Of a stretch of DNA of 64,000 nucleotides, positions 9,191 through 16,683 are shown piece after piece. A program made the position numbers and the translations under genes. The notes beneath the pieces were generated by a model that saw only the letters and a list, made by a program, of their open reading frames with translations, searched no databases and had not been told where the DNA came from. Every line of letters starts with the position of its first letter. Position 1 is the first letter of the stretch. The DNA comes from Pararhodobacter zhoushanensis (GTDB lineage: Bacteria > Pseudomonadota > Alphaproteobacteria > Rhodobacterales > Rhodobacteraceae): NCBI RefSeq assembly GCF_025949695.1, contig NZ_JAPDFL010000001.1, positions 2,917,501 through 2,981,500 of the forward strand, written 5' to 3'.

Positions 9191-10072
9191 ATGACCGATT
9201 TCGACACCCGCAAAACTCAGGCCGCCGACTGGTTCCGCAGCCTGCGTGACACGATCACCGCGCGTTTCGAGGCGCTTGAGGACAGCACCGACAGCGACCT
9301 GCCACCGGGCCGGTTCGAGGTCACGCCCACCACCCGCGACGAAGGCCGCGGCGGGGGCGGCATCATGTCAGTGATGCGCGGCGGGCGGCTGTTCGAGAAG
9401 GTCGGGGTGAACTGGTCCGCCGTGCACGGCACGCTGGGCGAGCGCGCGCAAAAGGCCATGGCGGCGCGCGGCGTGCCGGGGATGGCGGATGATCCGCGCT
9501 TCTGGGCCTCGGGGATCAGCCTTGTCGCCCATATGCGCAACCCGCATTGCCCGGCGGTGCATATGAACACGCGGATGTTCTGGACGCCGGGGGCGTGGTG
9601 GTTCGGCGGCGGGGCCGACCTGAACCCCTGTCTTGAGTACCCCGACGATACCGCGCATTTCCACGCCGAAATGCACCGCGCCTGCGACGCGCATGACCCG
9701 GCCTATTACCCAAGGTTCAAATCCTGGGCGGATGAGTATTTCTTCATCCCCCACCGAGGCCGCGCGCGCGGGGTCGGCGGGATCTTCTATGACGACCTGA
9801 ATTCGGGCGGCAGCGATCACGACAGCTGGGACGCCGATTTCGCCTTTACCCGCGCGGTGGGCGACGCCTTCCTGCCCGCCTTCGCCCCCTTGTGCGAAAA
9901 GCGCCGGACCAGCCCCTGGACCGATGCCGACCGCGAAGCGCAACTGATCCACCGCGGGCTCTATGCCGAGTATAACCTCGTCTACGACAGGGGCACCAAG
10001 TTCGGTCTGGAAACCGGCCACGACGCGAACGCCGTGCTGATGAGCCTGCCGCCGCTGGCAAAATGGATCTGA
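9191..10072 (+). CDS. hemF: Oxygen-dependent coproporphyrinogen III oxidase
   Basis: Converts coproporphyrinogen III to protoporphyrinogen IX with molecular oxygen, a late step of haem (and, in phototrophs, bacteriochlorophyll) synthesis. The ATG at 9191 follows a GGGAGAG ribosome site. The 293-residue product has the family signature 'WFGGGADLNPCLEYPDD' near residue 135, 'CPAVHMNTRMFW' near 120, 'FFIPHRGRARGVGGIFYDDL' near 185 and the C-terminal 'EYNLVYDRGTKFGLETGHDANAVLMSLPP'-type end. It is the aerobic enzyme, so an oxygen-independent HemN is expected elsewhere. It stands alone, followed by a complete palindromic repeat. Confidence 0.96.
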   Translation: MTDFDTRKTQAADWFRSLRDTITARFEALEDSTDSDLPPGRFEVTPTTRDEGRGGGGIMSVMRGGRLFEKVGVNWSAVHGTLGERAQKAMAARGVPGMADDPRFWASGISLVAHMRNPHCPAVHMNTRMFWTPGAWWFGGGADLNPCLEYPDDTAHFHAEMHRACDAHDPAYYPRFKSWADEYFFIPHRGRARGVGGIFYDDLNSGGSDHDSWDADFAFTRAVGDAFLPAFAPLCEKRRTSPWTDADREAQLIHRGLYAEYNLVYDRGTKFGLETGHDANAVLMSLPPLAKWI

Positions 10073-10126
10073 GGATCAAGGCGGCGCGCGCGGGCACGCC
10101 CGCGCGCAGGTCTTTGCGTGTGTTTC

Positions 10127-10284
10127 AGGGGGCCTTCAGCCCCCTCTTCGGCTGACGCCGAATTCACCCCGGAGGATATTTGAAGAGCAAAGAGCGGCAT
10201 TAACGTTTTGTTAACCGCGCCTCTTTGCTCTTCAAATATCCCGGGGGCGGGCCGGAACGGCCCGGCGGGGGGCAGCGCCCCCTC
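10127..10284. repeat. Palindromic intergenic element, complete copy
   Basis: The best copy of the window's repeat. Outer part: GGGGGCC...GCCCCC, CGGCTGACGCCG, ATTCACCCC. Then two perfect 20-base inverted arms at 10175-10194 and 10221-10240. The 26-base loop holds TTAA-N7-TTAA at 10200-10214. The right flank adds a GGCCGG/CCGGCC hairpin and a GGGGGGCAGCGCCCCC hairpin. It fills most of the gap after hemF; the remaining 120 bases up to the next gene show nothing beyond a probable promoter region. Confidence 0.85.
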
Positions 10285-10404
10285 GACCTGCGGTTTTTTC
10301 ACCACACCAGAGGTTAGGCGCTCATCACACAGGCACTCACGGAACGCACCGGCACCAAGTCAGGCCGCAGCGCTTTACGGCTGAGGTATAGGCGATAGAC
10401 TCCT

Positions 10405-12177
10405 GTGGAAAACCCGAGGAGCAGACCGATCGCCGCCCCCACCGACGCCCCCAGCCTTCGCACCCGTCTCTCAACCCTGTTGCGCGGGCTCTATCCCGGG
10501 CAGGATCCGCTGGCCCTGACCCGCGACGTCATCACCGCCTTCTGGCCCGATGCCCGTCCACGCCGTCAGCGTCCGCGCCGCCCGTCCAACAACCTGTGGT
10601 CCGAGCGCGATGCGCTGGTCATCACCTATGGCAACTCGATCATCGACGGGCAGCACAAGCCGCTGGATCTGCTGCTGGATTTCGTCGAGGGCAATCTCAA
10701 GGGCGCGGTGAACGGCGTGCATATCCTGCCGTTCTTCCCCTATACCTCGGACGATGGCTTTGCCGTCACCGATTACTACAAGGTCGATCCGACGCTGGGC
10801 GACTGGCCCGACATCGCGCGGATCGGGTCCGAGTTCATGTTGATGTCGGATATGGTGCTCAACCATGTCTCGTCGCAGGGCACATGGTTCAACGACTACC
10901 GGCAGGGCAAGGCCCCCTTCGACCGGTTCTTCATGGAAGCCTCGCCCGAGGATGACCTGAGCGCCGTCGTCCGCCCCCGCACCACCCCGCTGTTGCGGAA
11001 GGTCGACACCACCATGGGCCCCCGTCATGTCTGGTGCACCTTCAGCCATGATCAGGTTGACCTCGATTTCCGCAACCCAGCCGTCTTGATGGAGATCCTG
11101 CGCATCCTGCGCTTTCACATCGATCAGGGCGTGCGCATCATCCGGCTGGATGCCGTGGCCTTTGTGTGGAAGATACCCGGCTCGCCCTCGATCCACCTGC
11201 CGCAGACCCATGCCATCGTCAAACTGATGCGGGTGCTGGCCGATTTCGCCACGGAAAAGGTCATCCTGCTGACCGAAACCAACGTCCCCAAGGCCGAGAA
11301 CCTCAGCTATTTCGGCCGCCGGGACGAGGCGCATATGGTCTATAATTTCCCGCTGCCGCCCTTGGTGCTGCACGCCGTTCTGGCCAGCAATGTGCGCTAT
11401 CTGCGCCGCTGGCTGCGCACCATGCCGCCCGCCCCGCTGGGCTGCGCCTATTTCAACTTTTCCGCCAGCCATGATGGCATCGGCATGCGCCCGGTCGAAG
11501 GCATTCTGCCGCAGGACGAGATCGGCCAGATGATCACCGCCGTGCAGGACGCAGGCGGTTTGGTATCGATGCGCTCGTTGCCCGGCGGCGCACAGGCCCC
11601 CTATGAGATCAACTGCACCTTCTTCGACGCGATGAGCCGCACCTTTGCGGGTGACGAAGCGCTCAAGATCCCGCGCTTTTTGTGCTCGCAAACCGTCGCC
11701 ATGTCGCTTGAAGGCATCCCGGCTTTCTACCTGCATTCCCTGCTCGCCACGCCCAATGACCATGAGGCCGTCTCAAGGCGCGGCATGAACCGGGCGATCA
11801 ACCGGCATCGCTGGCACTATCCCGATCTGCGCGCGGCGCTGGCCGATCCGGCCAGCGACCAGGCGCAGGTCTTGGGTGAAATGCGGCGCCGCCTCAAGAT
11901 CCGCGCGCGGCAGGCGGCGTTCCATCCCAACGCCACGCAGTTGACGTTGCAGATCGACGACCGGTTGCTGGGCGTCTGGCGTCAGTCGCTGGACCGCCGC
12001 CAGTCGATCTTTGCGCTGCACAATGTCTCGGCCGAGAATATCGAGCTGGACGCCTATGACCTCAACCTGATCGACGACGAAGACTGGCGCGATCTGCTGA
12101 GTGATGAGGCGATCATCGCCGACGGGGTGATCCCGATGGCGCCCTATCAGTGCCGCTGGATAACCAACACCGGTTGA
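10405..12177 (+). CDS. GH13_18 sugar phosphorylase, probably glucosylglycerate phosphorylase
   Basis: Glycoside hydrolase family 13 enzyme that would split a glucoside with phosphate to give glucose 1-phosphate. The catalytic residues are present: nucleophile Asp249 in 'IRLDAVAF', acid/base Glu291 in 'LLTETNV' and Asp357 in 'SASHDGIG'. At 590 residues it is longer than sucrose phosphorylases (about 500) and near the size of glucosylglycerate phosphorylases. Its convergent neighbours are a glucosyl-3-phosphoglycerate synthase and a matching phosphatase, which supports glucosylglycerate as substrate. Sucrose remains possible. The start is a weak GTG at 10405. A better ribosome site, AGGAG at 10417-10421, stands seven bases before an in-frame ATC. 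Confidence 0.85.
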   Translation: MENPRSRPIAAPTDAPSLRTRLSTLLRGLYPGQDPLALTRDVITAFWPDARPRRQRPRRPSNNLWSERDALVITYGNSIIDGQHKPLDLLLDFVEGNLKGAVNGVHILPFFPYTSDDGFAVTDYYKVDPTLGDWPDIARIGSEFMLMSDMVLNHVSSQGTWFNDYRQGKAPFDRFFMEASPEDDLSAVVRPRTTPLLRKVDTTMGPRHVWCTFSHDQVDLDFRNPAVLMEILRILRFHIDQGVRIIRLDAVAFVWKIPGSPSIHLPQTHAIVKLMRVLADFATEKVILLTETNVPKAENLSYFGRRDEAHMVYNFPLPPLVLHAVLASNVRYLRRWLRTMPPAPLGCAYFNFSASHDGIGMRPVEGILPQDEIGQMITAVQDAGGLVSMRSLPGGAQAPYEINCTFFDAMSRTFAGDEALKIPRFLCSQTVAMSLEGIPAFYLHSLLATPNDHEAVSRRGMNRAINRHRWHYPDLRAALADPASDQAQVLGEMRRRLKIRARQAAFHPNATQLTLQIDDRLLGVWRQSLDRRQSIFALHNVSAENIELDAYDLNLIDDEDWRDLLSDEAIIADGVIPMAPYQCRWITNTG

Positions 12178-12181
12178 GGCT

Positions 12182-13408
12182 CTATGCGGGGGCGCTGTCG
12201 GCCATGTCCGCTGCCACCGCCGCTTTGAAGTCACTCAGGAAACTCGGGTCCGCCGCGTGGACGAGGTTCCAGTTCGGAATGAACGGCAGCTCTTGCGGGT
12301 TTTCCAGAAAGATCTGGCCCGCCTGAATGATATTCTCGGCAAAAAGGGTGATCGAGCGTTCCTCGGCCGGGCGGTCGAAGGTCAGACCGTTCATCTGCGC
12401 CTCGTGCGAGTAGACCTCCAGCATATCGAGTGCCCGGCGATAGTATGTCGCCTTGAGCGTGCGGAAGATGTTGGGCGACAGCACCACGCCATCGGCGGCC
12501 ATCTTGCGGAAGATCGCCTTGCAGATGTCCATCGACATCCGGTTCAGGCCCCCCAGCGCGTCCTCGGCTGACAGATCCTGATGCTTGTGGTCGTAAAGAT
12601 CGGCGATCTCGACCTGACAGACCGCGCGCGGCCCCAGATTGCGCCAGGCCTCGGACAGCACGCCGATTTCCAGCCCCCAGTCCGAGGGCATGCGCAGATC
12701 GGGCAGCGTCGCGGTGCGCACGGCGAATTCGCCTGACAACGGGTAGCGAAAGGCGCGCAAATAGTCGATGTAATCGCTGGGGCCCAGCACCTTGCGCAAT
12801 GAGATCAGCAAGGGGCTGACGAGGTTGCGCGTCACGCGCCCGCCCAGCCGGTCATTGCCGACGCGGGCATAAAACCCTTTGGACAGGTGATAGGGAAACG
12901 CCGGATGCGCCACCGGATACACCAGCCGCGACAGCATCTCGCGGTGATAGGTGACGATGTCGCAATCGTGGATCGCCATCACCGCGCTGTCGGCGCAGGC
13001 GATCAGGTAGCCCAGACAGCCCCAGACATTGCGCCCCTTGCCCGGCTCGATCGGCCCCAGCCCGTGCGGCTCCAGCCGCTCCATCAGCGCCTTCATGCGC
13101 GGGCCGTCGTTCCAGATCACCACATGGTTCTGCGGCAACCGGGCAAAGAAACGGCGGGCGTGCAGGTATTGCGCGTGGCTGGCGGCGTCCAGACCGATGA
13201 TGATGCGGTGCAGGTATTTCACCTTTGACAGCTCACCCAGGATGTTCTGCAGCGCATCGCCTTCCAGTTCTGAGAACAGCGACGGCAGAATCAGGCTGAT
13301 CTTGCGCGTCTGGGCGAAGGTTTCGAGCCGGTATTCCAGCTCTTCCAGCGAGCGGGTGCGCAGGTTGTGGAACTGCGCGATATTGCCGTTCTGGTGAAAG
13401 TCAGCCAT
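12182..13408 (-). CDS. GT81 glycosyltransferase, probable glucosyl-3-phosphoglycerate synthase
   Basis: Transfers glucose from a nucleotide sugar to 3-phosphoglycerate, the first step of glucosylglycerate synthesis, in the cytoplasm. The 408-residue length fits. The metal-binding DXD motif is Asp148-Cys-Asp150 in 'MAIHDCDIVTY'. Other family marks are 'ILPSLFSELEG' near 40, 'KGRNVWGCLGYLIA' near 124 and 'SDWGLEIGVLSE' near 235. The donor (GDP- or UDP-glucose) cannot be read from the sequence. A mannosyl transfer is the main alternative. It overlaps the upstream phosphatase gene by 8 bases, so the pair forms an operon. It ends four bases from the stop of the facing phosphorylase gene. Confidence 0.85.
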   Translation of the reverse strand: MADFHQNGNIAQFHNLRTRSLEELEYRLETFAQTRKISLILPSLFSELEGDALQNILGELSKVKYLHRIIIGLDAASHAQYLHARRFFARLPQNHVVIWNDGPRMKALMERLEPHGLGPIEPGKGRNVWGCLGYLIACADSAVMAIHDCDIVTYHREMLSRLVYPVAHPAFPYHLSKGFYARVGNDRLGGRVTRNLVSPLLISLRKVLGPSDYIDYLRAFRYPLSGEFAVRTATLPDLRMPSDWGLEIGVLSEAWRNLGPRAVCQVEIADLYDHKHQDLSAEDALGGLNRMSMDICKAIFRKMAADGVVLSPNIFRTLKATYYRRALDMLEVYSHEAQMNGLTFDRPAEERSITLFAENIIQAGQIFLENPQELPFIPNWNLVHAADPSFLSDFKAAVAADMADSAPA

Positions 13409-14174
13409 CGAGCCGGTCTCCTTGTGTCATCACGCCGAGCCCGCGCAGCACGGCCTCCAGCCCTTCGCGCCAGCCCGCAGGCCCCTCGGCTTGGGTGCGC
13501 AGAATTCGCCCCGCGTCTTCGCCGGGCAGCGGCGGCAGGCCCGGCCCGTGGGTGTTGCGCACCACGACGCCGTGGTCGGCGGCGCAGAGAAGTTCGGCGT
13601 CGTTGGGTGCATCGCCCAACGCAATCGTCACGTCAGGCCGCACCTGCGCTTTGAGGTCAGCCAGACGCCCGGCCTTGGTGCCGCCAAAGGACAGCGTCAG
13701 GAACCGCCCGCCGCGCCGGGCGCTGATGCCGCGTGTTTCGAGCGCCGTCAGGAACCCGGCCAACCCGGCGTCATCCCCCAGCCACAACCCCGGCTCGGAA
13801 TAAGCGCGGGTCTGCGCCAGCGCGGCCTCGGCGGGTGGCAGGCTGGTGACAGCGGACACCTCGGCCACGCTCATATCGCCAAAGCCCTGAAACGGCGCGT
13901 CAATCCCGGCCAGTGCCGCGCGCAGCCGCCGGTAGGGCGTGTCGTCGAACCGCCCGTCAAACACCGCCGCGCCATTCTCGACAATCGCCGGCCAGCGCTG
14001 CAGGCCCAGCCGCTCTTGCCACATGGCAATCTCGGCCCCGGTCTTGGAGGACGCCAACACCACCGGCACATTATGCGCCGCCAGCCAGTCCAGCATCGGT
14101 TGCGCCGGGGCGAAAGAATAGGTCGCGTGATCGAGCAACGTCCCGTCGAGATCACTCACGATCATCAGCCGCAT
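13401..14174 (-). CDS. HAD-IIB phosphatase, glucosyl/mannosyl-3-phosphoglycerate phosphatase family
   Basis: Would remove the phosphate from glucosyl-3-phosphoglycerate to release glucosylglycerate, a compatible solute. All HAD motifs are present: 'SDLDGTLLD' with nucleophile Asp8 and general acid Asp10, 'VLASSKTGAEI' near 40, Lys in 'GGTKAGRLADL' near 166 and 'IALGDAPNDAELL' near 187. The 257-residue length and the 'SSKT' motif fit the mannosyl-3-phosphoglycerate phosphatase group. It is the first gene of a two-gene operon with the GT81 synthase. Substrate choice follows from that neighbour and is inference. The last residues ('GVMTQGDRLDG') run into the next start. Confidence 0.85.
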   Translation of the reverse strand: MRLMIVSDLDGTLLDHATYSFAPAQPMLDWLAAHNVPVVLASSKTGAEIAMWQERLGLQRWPAIVENGAAVFDGRFDDTPYRRLRAALAGIDAPFQGFGDMSVAEVSAVTSLPPAEAALAQTRAYSEPGLWLGDDAGLAGFLTALETRGISARRGGRFLTLSFGGTKAGRLADLKAQVRPDVTIALGDAPNDAELLCAADHGVVVRNTHGPGLPPLPGEDAGRILRTQAEGPAGWREGLEAVLRGLGVMTQGDRLDG

Positions 14175-14286
14175 GATTGCTCCTGTCTTTACAGGATCAA
14201 CCTAGGACCGCTGCCCGGGCTTGGCCATGCAGCAGCGCCTCCCACCCCTCAGCCGTTCGTGAAGTGCCTCATTTGCGGGCAGTGCG

Positions 14287-15060
14287 TCAGGCCAGCCCGC
14301 GCGTGAACCGCCGCTCAAGCCAGCGGAACCCCAGCGCGATCAGCCCGGCGATGATCAGGTAGATCAGCGCCAGCAACAACAGCGGCTCGTAGATCACGAA
14401 TGTGTCCTGCCGCACCCGGCTGGCGACCGCGTAAATGTCGATCACCGTGATCGTCGCCACCAGCGGCGTCGCTTTCAGCTGCAACACCGTCTCGCCGCCC
14501 AAGGTCGGCAGCGCGCGCGCCAGCGCCTGCGGCAACCAGATGCGCCGGAAAACAGCAAAGCGCGACAGGCCATAGGCCCGCGCGGCCTCTAGCTGGCCAT
14601 GCGGCACCGATTTGAACGCGCCGCGCATCACCTCGCCCTCGTATCCCGCATAGCTGAGCGACAGCGCCAGCAGCGCATAGGGCCAGGCCTGCCGCAGGTA
14701 GGGCCACAGCTCGGACTGGCGGATCCACGGGTATTGCGGGAACAGGCTGCCCAGCCCGTAGTAAATCAGCCAGATCTGCAACAAGAGCGGCGTGCCCCGG
14801 ATCAGCGTGCAGAACCAGCGCGCGGGCGCGGCCAGCCAGAACGGCCCCGCCGCCTGCGCCAGTCCCAGCGGCAGGGCCATGCTGAAGCCGATGAGCAGCG
14901 ACAGGGCCAGCAGCCAGAGCGTGCGCCACAGGCCCTGCGCGCCCAGCTCGGCATAGCGCGGGATCCAGTCCCAGCGCATCGCCAGCCCGGCCCAGACCAT
15001 CACCCCCAGCGCAACGGCGATCAGCCCCACGCGATGCGGTTGCAGCCAGTCACGCCTCAT
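14287..15060 (-). CDS. Basic amino-acid ABC transporter permease (HisM/ArtM-like)
   Basis: Inner-membrane permease of the polar amino-acid ABC family, 257 residues with about five or six membrane helices. The HAAT-family coupling loop is clear: 'ARAYGLSRFAVFRRIWLPQALARALP' near residue 160, next to 'YAGYEGEVMRGAFKSVPHGQ'. It would pair with the permease encoded just upstream, whose stop overlaps its start (ATGA). Together with the binding protein it forms an importer, probably for arginine or related cations given the catabolic genes on the other side of the promoter. No ATP-binding protein gene is present in this operon, so that subunit must come from elsewhere. Confidence 0.88.
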   Translation of the reverse strand: MRRDWLQPHRVGLIAVALGVMVWAGLAMRWDWIPRYAELGAQGLWRTLWLLALSLLIGFSMALPLGLAQAAGPFWLAAPARWFCTLIRGTPLLLQIWLIYYGLGSLFPQYPWIRQSELWPYLRQAWPYALLALSLSYAGYEGEVMRGAFKSVPHGQLEAARAYGLSRFAVFRRIWLPQALARALPTLGGETVLQLKATPLVATITVIDIYAVASRVRQDTFVIYEPLLLLALIYLIIAGLIALGFRWLERRFTRGLA

Positions 15061-15805
15061 GCCCGCGCCCCCGCCTGTCCACGCCGGAACCGCGTCTCAA
15101 GCCACCCGAACAGGCGGCCAGACAGCAGCGTCATCAACAGGTACAAAGCCCCGGCGGCAAGGAAAAACGTGAAATACGCGCGGGTTGAGCCGGCAGCCTG
15201 CCGCGTCTCCAGCGTCAGCTCGCTGAAGCCGACGATGGCCAGCAACGCCGTGTCCTTGGTCGCAATCAGCCACAGGTTCGACAGCCCCGGCAGCGCCAGC
15301 GGCAACATCGCCGGAAAGGTCACCCGCCGGAACGTCTGCACCGGCCCCATGCCATAGGCGCGCGCCGCCTCCAGCTGACCGCGCGGCACCGACTGGATCG
15401 CCCCGCGCAGCACCTCGGTCGCATAGGCGCCCTGCACGATGCCCAGCACGCCGATCCCGGCAGCAAGGCCGGAAATCTCGATCGGCCGCTGGCCCAGAAG
15501 TTGCAGGAGCTGGTTCAGCAGATCCGTGCCTGCATAATAAAGCAGCAAGATCAGGATGAGCTCGGGCACCGCGCGCACCACGGTCGTATAGACCGCCAGC
15601 AGATCGCGCGTCACCGGCCCGCCACCCAGCTTGCCCAAGGCCCCCAGCGTGCCGATGAAGCACCCGACGGCAAAGGCCCCCAGCGCGATGATCAGCGAAT
15701 TTGCGGCCCCACGCAAAAGGTTGCCCCCCAGCCCGGAGGCTCGAGCGACAAGAGCGTGACCGAGGCTTCAAGCCCCGGCCACACCGAATAAAGCCAGTCA
15801 AGCAA
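15057..15805 (-). pseudogene. Basic amino-acid ABC transporter permease (HisQ/ArtQ-like), frameshifted as given
   Basis: The body, 15057-15716, encodes a membrane permease with the coupling loop 'ARAYGMGPVQTFRRVTFPAML' and 'YATEVLRGAIQSVP'. Read alone, it would start at a TTG and lack the first helix region. The expected N-terminus, ending 'LLSLEPPGWG', lies in another frame just upstream. One more base in the run of six C/G at 15724-15729 joins them as 'EPPGWGGNLLRGAANSL'. I therefore think the gene is intact and one base is missing from the sequence. The likely start is TTG at 15805 or GTG at 15782; neither has a good ribosome site. It sits between the binding protein and the second permease. 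Confidence 0.8.
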
Positions 15806-15808
15806 CGC

Positions 15809-16573
15809 TTACTGGCCGTAGATCGACGTTGCGAAGTACCGCGCGGTGATCTCGTCATAAACGCCATTCGCCACGATGGCGGCGATCCCGGCGTTGAACT
15901 GCTCGCGCAGCGCATCGTCCCCTTTGCGCAGCCCCACGCCAACGCCCGAGCCCAGGATCGCCTCGTCATGCGCCACGGCCCCTTTCAGCTCGCAGCACGC
16001 CCCGGCGTCCGAGCTGAGGAATTCGTCCAGCGCCAGACTGTCGGCCTGCGTCGCGTCGATCCGGCCCGAGGCGAGATCCTGATTGGCCTCATCCTGCGTC
16101 TGATAGGTGCGGATCTCGGTCTCGCCTTCGAAATACTGCTGCGCATAGGTCTGGTGCACGGTCGAGACCTGAACACCCAGCACCATGCCAGCCATGCCTT
16201 CGGGCGACGCGTCCATTTCCATGTCGCGCTGACCGACGATCACGGTCGGCGTGTTGTAGTAAGGGTCCGAAAAATCAATGGTCTGCAGCCGGTCTTCGGT
16301 GATCGACATCGAGGCCATGATCGCGTCGATCCGGTTCGAGACCAGCGCGGGGATGATCCCGTCCCACGCGGTCGGGGTGATCTCGCATTCCATCGCGGCG
16401 GCTTCGCAGACGGCGTTGATGATATCGACTTCCCAGCCCACCCAGTTGCCCGCCGCATCGGGGGCAGCAAAGGGCGGATAGGGTTCAGCGGCAATGCCAA
16501 TGCGCACGGGGTCAGCGGCGGCGGCACCGGCAAGCAAAGCCAGAGCGGACGCGGTCAGGAGAATGGATTTCAT
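15809..16573 (-). CDS. Amino-acid ABC transporter substrate-binding protein (HisJ/ArtJ-like)
   Basis: Periplasmic receptor of the importer, 254 residues. It opens with a signal peptide ('LLTASALALLAGAAAADP', cleavage after 'AAA'). The mature protein has family 3 solute-binding marks: 'IGIAAEPYPPF', 'WVGWEVDIINAVCEAA' and 'IDAIMASMSITEDRLQTIDF'. The last is the classic ligand-binding signature of the lysine/arginine/histidine group, with the Ser and Asp that hold the amino-acid backbone. First gene of the operon, transcribed divergently from the arginine-catabolic genes. Arginine or a methylated arginine is the likely ligand, by context only. Confidence 0.9.
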   Translation of the reverse strand: MKSILLTASALALLAGAAAADPVRIGIAAEPYPPFAAPDAAGNWVGWEVDIINAVCEAAAMECEITPTAWDGIIPALVSNRIDAIMASMSITEDRLQTIDFSDPYYNTPTVIVGQRDMEMDASPEGMAGMVLGVQVSTVHQTYAQQYFEGETEIRTYQTQDEANQDLASGRIDATQADSLALDEFLSSDAGACCELKGAVAHDEAILGSGVGVGLRKGDDALREQFNAGIAAIVANGVYDEITARYFATSIYGQ

Positions 16574-16683
16574 GGGTACCTCTTCTGTTGCGGCACTGTT
16601 GGTCGCGCCTGTGTTTGTTCTTGTAGAAGGCCAAAACTTTGGTAATTGTGCAAGTGTATAATTACTGCACGAAGGGCTCTCGC
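16574..16683. promoter_or_regulatory. Divergent promoter region of the arginine locus
   Basis: This 110-base region drives the ABC importer on one side and the hydrolase-catabolism genes on the other. It is AT-rich for this genome. It contains a dyad CCAAA-AC-TTTGG (16631-16642), an inverted pair GTAATT...AATTAC and GTGCA...TGCAC. A TATAAT box at 16657-16662 is well placed as the -10 of the plus-strand gene. The dyads are candidate operators for the TetR protein encoded just downstream. Confidence 0.5.

Noticed and set aside
9714..9724. GGTTCAAATCC, which looks like a tRNA T-loop
   Set aside because: It lies inside the hemF coding sequence and no tRNA cloverleaf can be built around it.
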